Part shown: positions 1 through 17,640 of the stretch, one piece after another | Layout of the letters: every line of letters begins with the position of its first letter | Numbering within the stretch: position 1 is the stretch's first letter | NCBI RefSeq assembly: GCF_000022025.1 | Contig: NC_011886.1 | Span: 4,139,953 to 4,203,952 of the forward strand | Direction: 5' to 3' | Length of the DNA stretch: 64,000 nt | From: Pseudarthrobacter chlorophenolicus A6 | Lineage (GTDB): Bacteria; Actinomycetota; Actinomycetes; Actinomycetales; Micrococcaceae | Position numbers and translations under genes: made by a program | Notes under the pieces: generated by a model | Database searches by the model: none | What the model was told of the DNA's origin: nothing | What the model saw: the letters and a program-made list of their open reading frames with translations, nothing else

Positions 1-129
1 GGGGTGGTGTGGGAAAACTGTGTGGTTACAACATTGTGGTGTTGTGTATTTAGTTGTTTGGTTCCGGCCAGCAACGTGTTGGGTTGTTGGTTGGGAACCA
101 CATAGTGGACGCAAGCAGAGTTTTGTATG
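1..129 (-). other. 23S-5S spacer of rRNA operon 1 (5S gene lies outside the window)
   Basis: This is transcribed spacer between the 23S gene and a 5S gene that must lie left of position 1. From about position 35 onward it matches the second operon at a 10,580-base offset. Left of that it lacks the 7-bp hairpin found at 10596-10612 in copy 2. Bases 100-116 are complementary, with one G-U pair, to 3388-3404 upstream of the 23S gene, which suggests the processing stem that brings the two ends of pre-23S RNA together. Confidence 0.8.
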
Positions 130-5302
<5,173 letters not shown>

Positions 5303-5455
5303 TAAAACAAAAACAGACACAACCAAAACCACCGGAAATAACGGCGATAAAAGCTGCACAAAATTTGAAACCAGCTAAAAACACCAAACCACGCCACAGG
5401 GGCGGTACGATTCAGCAAATTCAACCAATTACGATAAATTGGTATCAACAAACTT

Positions 5456-5480
5456 GGCACACTATTGAGTTCTCAAACAA
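5456..5480 (-). promoter_or_regulatory. rRNA leader antitermination box (boxA-like), operon 1
   Basis: On the minus strand the leader reads TTGTTTGAGAACTCAATAG, the typical actinobacterial rrn leader motif for Nus-factor antitermination, about 155 bases before the 16S gene. A near copy occurs in the 16S-23S spacer (3397-3421). The copy in operon 2 is at 16036-16060. Confidence 0.75.
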
Positions 5481-5541
5481 CAGACACACCCGGCACCACC
5501 CAAACAATTTCTGTTCAGGATCGCTCCGGAGCAACTTTTCA

Positions 5542-5570
5542 AACTTACCCGATCCCCGGAAGCTTTGCAA
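5542..5570 (-). promoter_or_regulatory. Putative rRNA operon 1 promoter
   Basis: On the minus strand a TTGCAA hexamer (5565-5570) lies 17 bases before TAAGTT (5542-5547). The same layout, TTGCTT-17-TAACTT, is present in operon 2 at the same distance from 16S. The two operons lose similarity just upstream of this -10 element. The call rests on spacing and conservation only. Confidence 0.5.
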
Positions 5571-5869
5571 ACCGGCGTTTCCGCCATCCACAAGCACCAC
5601 AGGAAGGGCCCCCACCCTAATCCGGCACGCACAACTGCGAACCATTTCAGGCTGTTCATAACGGGGGGTCGGTCGCTTTCTTTCCGCATCAGCGGCGGCG
5701 ACTCAGAAAACAATACACGCCCACCAACCCCACCGCAAATCCACCCCCGGGACGACCAATGGCCCCCAAAACCCCCACAAACACAGGGATCCTGAGGGCC
5801 ATCAGCACTCCCCAACCGCCCTAGCGGCCGAAACTGCCTGATATGCAGTGGCTCACATGTCTTTGCGGC
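5571..5869. other. Intergenic region upstream of rRNA operon 1, including a conserved 27-base block
   Basis: No gene is supported here. The region holds the upstream part of the rrn promoter and the end of the lacZ transcript. Bases 5695-5722 share a block (core GTGTATTGTTTTCT on the minus strand) with 16284-16310 upstream of operon 2, although the sequence between block and promoter is unrelated in the two copies. This suggests an upstream activator site or a second promoter. Confidence 0.5.
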
Positions 5870-8800
5870 CTACGGACGGACCCGCAGCACTACCGTGAAG
5901 TCGGCATCCCGTGGCTGCAGGCGGTACGGATCGAGGACACCCGGACCGCAGGCTCCGGTGCCCACACCACGCATGGCGTTGTCGAGGTAGATGTAGGTCC
6001 GCCCGTCGGCTGCCAGGTCAGGCCGGTGGGTTGCTTCGTTGAGTGCGGCCTGGCTGTAGGGGCGTACCGTCAGGGCAAAGGGCTCGCCGGCGATGTCCAA
6101 CGTGGCGCCATCCACCTCAAGGGCAGCCGAGCGGACACCGGCGCGGGCACCGGACTCCTGGGGCCGCGCATACTCAACATCGAGGTCACCCAAGGGCATG
6201 GAAAACCATCCCGTCCGCGTGCCTTGCCCCGTATCCGGATAAGCCTGGTGCGGTCCCTGCCCGAACCAGCTCACCGCTGACGTCCCGCCGTCCAGCACCA
6301 GTTCCAGGCCGATCCGGGCCCACTCCACCTCAAATCCGGCGTTGACCCAGGATCCCTGCGGCCGGACCTGGGTTCGGAGCGCCAGCGATTCCCCGTCACT
6401 GGTCCACGTGTAGTCCACAAGGACCCCGAACTGTTTGTCCGCGGCACCCACCCTGGTCCTCGTGACGAGCCGCTCCCCGCCATCGTCGGTGCGTTCAGCG
6501 CTAATGCCAAGCAGCCGGGTATGGAGCCGGTCAAGCCCTGCATCCTTCCATTGGGTGGCCAGGGGCCGGAGGTCGGCGCCGCCCCATTCCCTGCCCAGGT
6601 CATTGTCGGTGGGGGGCCACCACAGCGAGAGCCCCAGCTTTGCCACACTGATGCCGCCTATGCGTGTGGGCATCCCCGTCAGCCTGCTGAACACCGCCGG
6701 GCCCAGCCGCAGCTCATCGTCAGTGGCGGCCACGGATTCAGCAGCGCGGGGCTCTTCAACACGCGCGACGCCACGGACGGACTGGCCCCAGGCGATCTCG
6801 TGGCCGGTGCCGGCCCAGGACGTCGCAGCGGTGAGAACGGCGCTGACGGTGAGGACTGCCGGCCCGTCCGTGTGCGGAAGGCCGGCGGGCAACGCAACTG
6901 TGGCCGCGGACTGCGGCGCGACGCGCGGAACCTCCACCGTGCCGCCGTCGATAGTGTCGCCGTCGGCCTCCACCGTGTACTGGAAGCTGAACGGGGACGT
7001 GTCGGTGAAATCGTGTCCGTTGTGGACGGTGAAGCCGGACCAGTCCCCGGCAACCTGGATCCGCAGCGGCGCCACGACGCGCTTGAAGTCGAGGAGGCCG
7101 GGCCGGGGTTGGCGATTGGCGTCCACCAGTCCGTCGGTGACGAAGTTGCCGTCGTGAATTTCCTCACCGAAATCACCGCCATAGGCGAAGTGCTCACCGC
7201 CACCCGGCGTGGGGACGGCGATTCCGTGTTCCAGCCACTCCCAGACGAAGCCGCCCATCAGCCTGGGGTGGCGTTCAAAGAGTTCCTGGTACTCGGTCAT
7301 TCCTCCCGGGCCATTGCCCATGGCGTGAACATATTCGCACAGCACGAAGGGCATGGCACGGCGCCGGGCATCCAGCTCGGGGTCATCGAGTGGAGGCTCA
7401 GTTCCCTGTCCAATCAGTGCAGTCTCGGCCTGGTTGGCGTACATGCGGGAGTACACGTCAACGTAGGGTGAGGACCAGTCACCCTCGTAGTGGATGGGGC
7501 GGGACGGGTCGCGGTCCTTGGTCCAGCGCGACATCGCGGCCAGGTTCCGGCCGGTCCCGGATTCGTTGCCCAGCGACCACATCACGACGGCTGCATGGTT
7601 CTTGTCCCGCTCCACCGTCCGGCGCATCCGGTCCAGCAGGGCGTCCTCCCATTGGGGATCATCGCTCGGGTTCTGGGCCCAGCCGGCGCTCTCGAACCCG
7701 TGCGTTTCCAGGTCGCACTCGAGCACGACGTAGAAACCAAGCTGGTCAGCCAGGGCAAGGAATTTTGGGTGGGGCGGGTAGTGCGATGTGCGGATTGCGT
7801 TGATGTTGTGCTGCTTCATGAGCTTGAGCTCCGCCTCCATCACCTCCTGCGGAACCACGCGCCCCAGCCGGGGATGGTGCTCGTGGCGGTTCACCCCGCG
7901 CAGCAGGATCCGCCGCCCGTTCACCTTGAACTGGGAGTCTTCGATGGTGATGCTGCGGAATCCCAGCTGCAAGGACACCGTTTCGGCCGGGGTGCTGACC
8001 GTGGCTTCGTACAGGCGGGGCTCCTCTGCCGACCACGGCGCTACGGATGGCAGGCGGTGCTCCTGGCCGGCCTTAAGCTCCAGGTCCAGTTCGGGAACGC
8101 GTACGACGGCGTCAATCGCTTTTCCGCCCCGGCTCGCCTCCACGCGCAGCACACCTTCGCCTGTGCCGGCGTCGTAGTCAGCGTGGACGAAGACGTCGTC
8201 TATGCCGTCCGCAGGGCGGGCTTGAAGGGTGACGTCCCGGAAGATCCCCGGGAGCCACCACATGTCCTGGTCCTCCACGTAGCTGGCGGCCGAGAACTGC
8301 GCCACCCGCACGGCGAGGGTGTTGCTGCCTTCCGTAAGGATTCCTGAGACGTCGAATTCGTGGGCAAGGCGGCTGCCGCGGGTGGTGCCGAGTTCGACGC
8401 CGTTCAGCCACACCGTGCCGGCGGAGTCGATGCCGTCGAAACGCAGCAGTGCGTTGGGGAAGAACTCCGGGCCGGCGTGGAACGTCAGGAGGTGGTCACC
8501 AATAGGGTTGGCTTCCGGCACATGCGGGGGTTCCACGGCAAACGGAAACTGGATGTTGGTGTACGCCGGTGCGCCGTGCCCGTGCATGGGCCAGCTGGAC
8601 GGAACGGGCAGGGTTTCGAAGCCGTCCAGATCCTGGCCCAGCTGCCACCCCTCGGCGGGGGCGCTGCGGATGCCCGGGCTGAGGCGGAACTGCCAGTCGC
8701 CGTTCAGGGACAGCCGCGGCGCATCGCTGGCGAGATAGGCCCGGGGAGCAAGCGCACCCCGCCCCGGAGCCACTGAGGAGAGCTCGAGAACGCCTCCTGC

Positions 8801-8884
8801 GCCGAGTTCAAGATTGCGCGGCACAGAGTCGGAGGCATCACTTGCAGCAGCATTCGACACCGTTGTGGGGGACTGGACAGGCAT
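5870..8884 (-). CDS. lacZ: Beta-galactosidase, glycoside hydrolase family 2 (LacZ type)
   Basis: Cytoplasmic enzyme of 1,004 residues that hydrolyses beta-galactosides such as lactose. The GH2 order is visible: sugar-binding jelly-roll (about 55-220), immunoglobulin-like domain, TIM barrel with NRHEHHP at 332-338, acid/base Glu441 in SLGNESGTG, nucleophile Glu517 in VLCEYVHAMGN, then the C-terminal beta-sandwich. The length matches E. coli LacZ. The ATG at 8884 is preferred over an upstream start at 8917 because AAGGAAG sits just before it. The neighbouring LacI-family gene and the palindrome at 8922-8935 point to sugar induction. The gene sits between two rRNA operons. Confidence 0.93.
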   Translation of the reverse strand: MPVQSPTTVSNAAASDASDSVPRNLELGAGGVLELSSVAPGRGALAPRAYLASDAPRLSLNGDWQFRLSPGIRSAPAEGWQLGQDLDGFETLPVPSSWPMHGHGAPAYTNIQFPFAVEPPHVPEANPIGDHLLTFHAGPEFFPNALLRFDGIDSAGTVWLNGVELGTTRGSRLAHEFDVSGILTEGSNTLAVRVAQFSAASYVEDQDMWWLPGIFRDVTLQARPADGIDDVFVHADYDAGTGEGVLRVEASRGGKAIDAVVRVPELDLELKAGQEHRLPSVAPWSAEEPRLYEATVSTPAETVSLQLGFRSITIEDSQFKVNGRRILLRGVNRHEHHPRLGRVVPQEVMEAELKLMKQHNINAIRTSHYPPHPKFLALADQLGFYVVLECDLETHGFESAGWAQNPSDDPQWEDALLDRMRRTVERDKNHAAVVMWSLGNESGTGRNLAAMSRWTKDRDPSRPIHYEGDWSSPYVDVYSRMYANQAETALIGQGTEPPLDDPELDARRRAMPFVLCEYVHAMGNGPGGMTEYQELFERHPRLMGGFVWEWLEHGIAVPTPGGGEHFAYGGDFGEEIHDGNFVTDGLVDANRQPRPGLLDFKRVVAPLRIQVAGDWSGFTVHNGHDFTDTSPFSFQYTVEADGDTIDGGTVEVPRVAPQSAATVALPAGLPHTDGPAVLTVSAVLTAATSWAGTGHEIAWGQSVRGVARVEEPRAAESVAATDDELRLGPAVFSRLTGMPTRIGGISVAKLGLSLWWPPTDNDLGREWGGADLRPLATQWKDAGLDRLHTRLLGISAERTDDGGERLVTRTRVGAADKQFGVLVDYTWTSDGESLALRTQVRPQGSWVNAGFEVEWARIGLELVLDGGTSAVSWFGQGPHQAYPDTGQGTRTGWFSMPLGDLDVEYARPQESGARAGVRSAALEVDGATLDIAGEPFALTVRPYSQAALNEATHRPDLAADGRTYIYLDNAMRGVGTGACGPGVLDPYRLQPRDADFTVVLRVRP

Positions 8885-8921
8885 GGGACTTCCTTGAAGG
8901 CAGGGGGCAAATAGCATTCTT

Positions 8922-8935
8922 CGTGAACGTTCACG
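8922..8935. promoter_or_regulatory. LacI-family operator palindrome upstream of lacZ
   Basis: CGTGAACGTTCACG is a perfect 14-base palindrome with a central CG, the typical form of LacI/GalR-family operators. It lies about 38 bases upstream of the lacZ start and downstream of the LacI-type gene, so the regulator probably represses lacZ here. Confidence 0.75.
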
Positions 8936-9001
8936 TGACGCACGTACAAGCCTAGCCGTTCGGTCCCTGCATGGGTAGGGTGCGTTTGCACATCAGCCCA
9001 C

Positions 9002-10009
9002 CTAGGCCGACTGGCGCACCACCAGTTCGTGCCGCAGGAGCAGGGCCGAGGCACTGCCCCTCGGTTCAATAGCTCCGGACAAGAGGCCTTCAAGGAGGTC
9101 GACGGCGGCCCGGCCCACGGATCGCAGGTCCAGGGACAGCGTGGTCAGCTCGGGGGACACCAGCAACCCCAGTGGTATTCCGTCCATCCCGATGACTGCG
9201 ACGTCCCGGGGCACGTTCCGTCCTGCGGCTTGCAATGCCTTCAGTGCGCCGGCCGCCATCAGGTCATTGAAGACCAGGAGTCCGTCTATCTCGGCCTTAC
9301 CGGCCAGAAATGCGGTCACTGCCTCCCGGGCATGGACCGCGGAGGGCTCCGCCGCAATCTTCATCAGCTGAAGCCCGCGTTCCGCTGCTGCGGCGGACAC
9401 GGCAGAGCCCCTGCCCGCGGCGATACCGCCCTGGCTCGAATCCAGGAAGGCTATATTCCTGCACCCGTGGGCCACGAGCCTTTCCAGACCCAGCCGGGCT
9501 GCGTAGGCGTAGTCAAAGGAGATCGAGCCGGCTGCCTGTGCCTGGGGGTCATCGAGCCCGACGACGGGCCGCCGGCCCAGCATCGCCTGGGCTGCGACTG
9601 CGTGGTCCCCGAGGTAGCCGATGAGTGCGTCCACCTGGGGCGCCAGCCGGGCAGCGGCATCCAGGGCGTTAGCTGTGCCGTGGCCATAGTCATCCACCAC
9701 CACGTTCCATCCCCGTTCCGTGGCGGCCTCAACGACGCTGGAGGCAAACGCTGGAAAGTACGGATTGGTGAGGTCGGGGATGGCCAGGCCTATCGAAGTC
9801 CGTGCGCCCTGGACTAGGCCCTTGGCAAACCTGCTGGGGGTGTAACCCAGCTCTGCCGCGATCAGCTGCACGCGCTCCCGAGTGGCCTGGCTGATCCCGG
9901 TCATGTCGTTCATGGCCCGGGTGACCGTCTGCCGCGAGACGCCGGCCGCGGCGGCAACATCGAGGATGGTGGCACGGCCCTGTCGCGGCTCTGGGGATCG
10001 GGGACTCAT
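9002..10009 (-). CDS. LacI/GalR-family transcriptional regulator
   Basis: Probable repressor of the adjacent beta-galactosidase. The N terminus carries the LacI helix-turn-helix and hinge (ATILDVAAAAGVSRQTVTRA), followed by a periplasmic-binding-protein-like sensor domain with typical segments (SIGLAIPDLTNPYF, DGLLVFNDLMAAGALKAL, VIGMDGIPLG). About 335 residues is normal for the family. The ATG at 10009 lacks a clear ribosome binding site; a GTG at 10045 adds 12 residues and sits directly after GGAG, so the start is uncertain. The effector is probably a galactoside, inferred from the neighbour only. Confidence 0.88.
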   Translation of the reverse strand: MSPRSPEPRQGRATILDVAAAAGVSRQTVTRAMNDMTGISQATRERVQLIAAELGYTPSRFAKGLVQGARTSIGLAIPDLTNPYFPAFASSVVEAATERGWNVVVDDYGHGTANALDAAARLAPQVDALIGYLGDHAVAAQAMLGRRPVVGLDDPQAQAAGSISFDYAYAARLGLERLVAHGCRNIAFLDSSQGGIAAGRGSAVSAAAAERGLQLMKIAAEPSAVHAREAVTAFLAGKAEIDGLLVFNDLMAAGALKALQAAGRNVPRDVAVIGMDGIPLGLLVSPELTTLSLDLRSVGRAAVDLLEGLLSGAIEPRGSASALLLRHELVVRQSA

Positions 10010-10058
10010 AGGCCGTAAGTCTATGCGTCCCCGATCCCCAGCCACCTCCGAGACCTGT

Positions 10059-10352
10059 GACGCGCGCTCACTTGTGGTGGCTATCTTTGCGACGCGCGCT
10101 CACTTTTGGTGGTTGCCCGGGCCCCTTGTTGCGCTATCAGATATCGCTCCTCACAGGGGGTGTTAGGTGCGTTATCTGATGGGGCATCTCGGGGGGGGTG
10201 TCCCTGAGTTTCTGCGGGGGCCCAGGTCTACGCCGCCACGAGTGAGCGGGGGTCCGGGTCAGACCCGCCACAAGTGAGCGGGGGTCCGGGTGGGAACCGC
10301 CATAAGTGAGCGGGGGTCCGGGTGGGAGCTGCCGTAAGTGGGCGGGGGTGTT
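10059..10352. repeat. Inverted arrays of 32-base-period repeats, possible non-autonomous element
   Basis: Two units starting at 10059 and 10091 contain CGCTCACTTGTGGTGG or a close variant. Four units starting at 10233, 10265, 10297 and 10329 contain the reverse complement type CCGCCACAAGTGAGCG. Both arrays have an exact 32-base period and face each other across about 120 bases that contain no gene. Multiple inward-facing terminal repeats are a feature of IS21-type ends, but no transposase is present. The block lies between the 5S terminator and the LacI gene. Confidence 0.7.
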
Positions 10353-10376
10353 CCCTGGTGTGTGGTGGTTAAAGTC

Positions 10377-10410
10377 GTAGGGCCCTGACGTTCCTTTGTC
10401 AGGGCCCTAC
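10377..10410 (-). terminator. Terminator of rRNA operon 2
   Basis: A perfect 13-bp inverted repeat (GTAGGGCCCTGAC and its complement) with an 8-base loop lies about 10 bases after the 5S gene on the minus strand. The U-tract afterwards is weak. Confidence 0.85.
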
Positions 10411-10419
10411 GTAATTTAT

Positions 10420-10537
10420 GTCCGGCGGTGTCCTACTCTCCCACACCCTCCCGGGTGCAGTACCATCGGCGCTGTGGGTCTTAGCTTCCGGGTTCGGAAT
10501 GGGACCGGGCGTTTCCCCCACGCTATGACCGCCGTAA
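10420..10537 (-). rRNA. rrf: 5S ribosomal RNA, operon 2
   Basis: About 118 bases on the minus strand beginning GTTACGGCGGTCATAGCG and ending near GGACACCGCCGGAC, with the conserved CCCATTCCGAACCCGGAAG segment. It is the last gene of the 16S-23S-5S operon and is followed by a strong hairpin. Confidence 0.96.
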
Positions 10538-10709
10538 CCCTTTCACCCGTCACCAACCCCGCGGGGGTGGTGTGGGAAAACTGTGGTTACAACTCGCTGT
10601 CCATTGGACAGCTGTGTGGTGTTGTGTATTTAGTTGTTTGGTTCCGGCCAGCAACGTGTTGGGTTGTTGGTTGGGAACCACATAGTGGACGCAAGCAGAG
10701 TTTTGTATG
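10538..10709 (-). other. 23S-5S spacer, operon 2
   Basis: Transcribed spacer. It matches operon 1 from about 10615 rightward. It has an extra segment with a 7-bp hairpin (GCTGTCC, 3-base loop, GGACAGC at 10596-10612) that is missing in operon 1, so the two operons can be told apart here. Confidence 0.8.
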
Positions 10710-15882
<5,173 letters not shown>

Positions 15883-16035
15883 TAAAACAAAAACAGACAC
15901 AACCAAAACCACCGGAAATAACGGCGATAAAAGCTGCACAAAATTTGAAACCAGCTAAAAACACCAAACCACGCCACAGGGGCGGCACGATTCAGCAAAT
16001 TCAACCAATTACGATAAATTGGTATCAACAAACTT

Positions 16036-16060
16036 GGCACACTATTGAGTTCTCAAACAA
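16036..16060 (-). promoter_or_regulatory. rRNA leader antitermination box (boxA-like), operon 2
   Basis: Same motif and same distance to the 16S gene as in operon 1 (TTGTTTGAGAACTCAATAG on the minus strand). Confidence 0.75.
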
Positions 16061-16121
16061 CAGACACACCCGGCACCACCCAAACAATTTCTGTTCAGGA
16101 TCGCTCCGGAGCAACTTTTCA

Positions 16122-16150
16122 AAGTTACCCGATCCCCAGCTTCGAAGCAA
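16122..16150 (-). promoter_or_regulatory. Putative rRNA operon 2 promoter
   Basis: On the minus strand TTGCTT (16145-16150) and TAACTT (16122-16127) are separated by 17 bases, matching the operon 1 layout. The -10 differs from operon 1 by one base, and sequences upstream of about 16137 are unrelated between the operons. Confidence 0.5.
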
Positions 16151-16283
16151 ATCCATCTTTCAGGATCCAAATCGAATTGAAGACCGCCCCAACCGAATTC
16201 CAGCGCCCTGAAGAGCAACCAGATTTTGGCTTTGATTTGGGGTTTTTGGCCGCCCGGTGATCAGTTCTTCACTGTCTCCCCCG

Positions 16284-16310
16284 CGGCGACTTAGAAAACA
16301 ATACACGCCC
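16284..16310. promoter_or_regulatory. Conserved block upstream of rRNA operon 2
   Basis: The minus strand carries GTGTATTGTTTTCTAAGTCG, nearly the same as the block at 5695-5722 upstream of operon 1, differing by one base. The distance to 16S differs by 8 bases between operons. It is a possible activator site or distal promoter element. Confidence 0.45.
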
Positions 16311-16440
16311 TGCCGCGTCACCGCAAACCGGCCCTCCCGGCGGAGAACATCCCCCGGATTCCGCGGCGAAACGGGCAGTCCGGCACCCAAGACGCCTACT
16401 GCCGTCGTCATTCCGCCAATGTGTGCTGCCGCACAGGTTT

Positions 16441-16500
16441 CGACATGCTCAACCACCGATCGACAAGCTCAACCACCGATCGACAAGCTCAACCAGCACC
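16441..16500. repeat. Three tandem 20-base repeats
   Basis: Units at 16441, 16461 and 16481 follow the pattern CGACAAGCTCAACCACCGAT; the first has one change and the third is altered at its end. The repeats lie in the spacer between the rRNA promoter region and the rpsN terminator and contain no gene. Confidence 0.8.
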
Positions 16501-16528
16501 CACCGCCAGGCGGGTGGGTTAAACGCAG

Positions 16529-16560
16529 AAGGGCCGGCAACCAAATGGTTGCCGGCCCTT
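16529..16560 (-). terminator. Terminator after rpsN
   Basis: A perfect 15-bp inverted repeat (AAGGGCCGGCAACCA) with a 2-base loop lies about 30 bases after the rpsN stop. It ends the rpmB-rpmG-rpsN transcript on the minus strand. Confidence 0.85.
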
Positions 16561-16589
16561 CCCAAGCAGCTGGAATCAGCGGTGCTGGA

Positions 16590-16895
16590 TTACCAGGAAG
16601 ACTTGGTGATGCCCGGGAGCTCACCGCGGTGAGCCATGTCGCGGAAGCGAACACGGGAGATACCGAACTTCTGGAAGGTACCGCGGGGACGGCCGTCGAT
16701 GATGTCGCGGTTACGCAGACGGATCGGGGACGCGTTGCGGGGCAGCTTCTGCAGGCCCAGGCGGGCTGCTTCGCGTGCTTCGTCGGTTGCGTTTTCGTCA
16801 ACCAGGGTCTTCTTCAGCTCGAGGCGCTTCGCAGCGTAACGCTCAACGATGACCTTGCGCTGCTCGTTGCGAGCAATCTTGGACTTCTTAGCCAT
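16590..16895 (-). CDS. rpsN: Small ribosomal subunit protein uS14, zinc-independent form
   Basis: Ribosomal protein of 101 residues, the long form of S14. It lacks the CxxC pairs of the zinc-binding 61-residue form. Typical segments are [14 protein letters not shown] at the start, then [14 protein letters not shown] and [19 protein letters not shown] near the end. It is third in the rpmB-rpmG-rpsN cluster, 2 bases after rpmG. In actinobacteria such cysteine-poor paralogues are often controlled by zinc through Zur, but no clear Zur box was found here. Confidence 0.97.
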   Translation of the reverse strand: MAKKSKIARNEQRKVIVERYAAKRLELKKTLVDENATDEAREAARLGLQKLPRNASPIRLRNRDIIDGRPRGTFQKFGISRVRFRDMAHRGELPGITKSSW

Positions 16896-16897
16896 GT

Positions 16898-17065
16898 TTA
16901 GCGCTCCTCTCGGAATTCGACGTGCTGGCGGATCTTGGGGTCGTACTTCTTCAGAACCATGCGGTCCGGATCGTTACGACGGTTCTTACGGGTTACGTAG
17001 GTGTAACCCGTGCCCGCGGTCGACTTGAGCTTGATGATCGGACGTACGTCCTTGTCCTTAGCCAC
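16898..17065 (-). CDS. rpmG: Large ribosomal subunit protein bL33, cysteine-free form
   Basis: Ribosomal protein of 55 residues with no cysteine. It starts with GTG and reads [20 protein letters not shown], then a [18 protein letters not shown] core and the KKYDP ending typical of L33. The GTG shares one base with the rpmB stop codon (TAGTG), so translation is probably coupled. Because it lacks the four zinc ligands, it is the C-minus type. Confidence 0.95.
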   Translation of the reverse strand: MAKDKDVRPIIKLKSTAGTGYTYVTRKNRRNDPDRMVLKKYDPKIRQHVEFREER

Positions 17066-17301
17066 TAGAGCTTCACCCCACGAGCCAGGATCGAGGCGAC
17101 GACTGCGTCGATGCCGCGTACGTCGATGGTCTTGATGCCACGAGCAGAAACCTGCAGCGTGACGTTACGGCGCAGGGACGGAACCCAGTAGCGCTTCTTC
17201 TGAATGTTCGGATCGAACCGACGCTTGTTGCGGCGGTGCGAGTGCGAAATGCTGTGCCCAAAGCCCGGCTCGGCCCCGGTCACTTGGCAGTGTGCTGCCA
17301 T
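17065..17301 (-). CDS. rpmB: Large ribosomal subunit protein bL28
   Basis: Ribosomal protein of 78 residues, first gene of the three-gene cluster. It has the family pattern: CQVTG near the start, [15 protein letters not shown], then [10 protein letters not shown] and a C-terminal LARGVKL. Only one cysteine is present, so it is the zinc-independent form. A GAGGAGAAG ribosome binding site precedes the ATG at 17301. Confidence 0.96.
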   Translation of the reverse strand: MAAHCQVTGAEPGFGHSISHSHRRNKRRFDPNIQKKRYWVPSLRRNVTLQVSARGIKTIDVRGIDAVVASILARGVKL

Positions 17302-17326
17302 GACTTCTCCTCAAGAATTGAAAGTA

Positions 17327-17354
17327 ATGATCCGCATATCTGCTGCAGGATCAT
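17327..17354. promoter_or_regulatory. Inverted repeat upstream of rpmB
   Basis: ATGATCC and GGATCAT are separated by 14 bases, 26 to 53 bases before the rpmB start. It may be an operator or a leader hairpin. It does not match the usual Zur box well, so no regulator is assigned. Confidence 0.35.
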
Positions 17355-17640
17355 GCATCTAAGGGCGACCCAAAGTGATCAGGGTGAACGGTTAGTCACG
17401 CAACTTGAGCCCCTAACTACCGGCTACCCTGGAGAAAATTACCGGGCCACCGGAGCAATTGCGCACGCTCCGCGCACTTAGCGCCTACCAAGTCTACGAG
17501 GTGGCGCAATTAAAGGCCAATCCGGGGTGTTTGGGTGTATAAGGGCTTCCCGCGGTCGCCCCGTTCAGGCCCATAGTGTCACAGGTGGCGGACACCCGTT
17601 TTCACAGCTGAATGAAAGCTTGGCGGCGCATCTTAGGTAC
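17355..17640. other. Divergent intergenic region, no gene seen
   Basis: About 285 bases between rpmB (minus) and the ferric-reductase-like gene (plus). It should hold both promoters. No convincing coding frame or RNA gene was seen. Confidence 0.5.

Noticed and set aside
10233..10352. Possible CRISPR array
   Set aside because: The 32-base units are directly adjacent with near-identical content and no unique spacers.
16441..16500. Possible CRISPR array
   Set aside because: The 20-base units are contiguous with no spacers.
17327..17354. Zur box upstream of rpmB
   Set aside because: The inverted repeat does not match the usual TGAAAATCATTTTCA pattern and has a long 14-base spacer.
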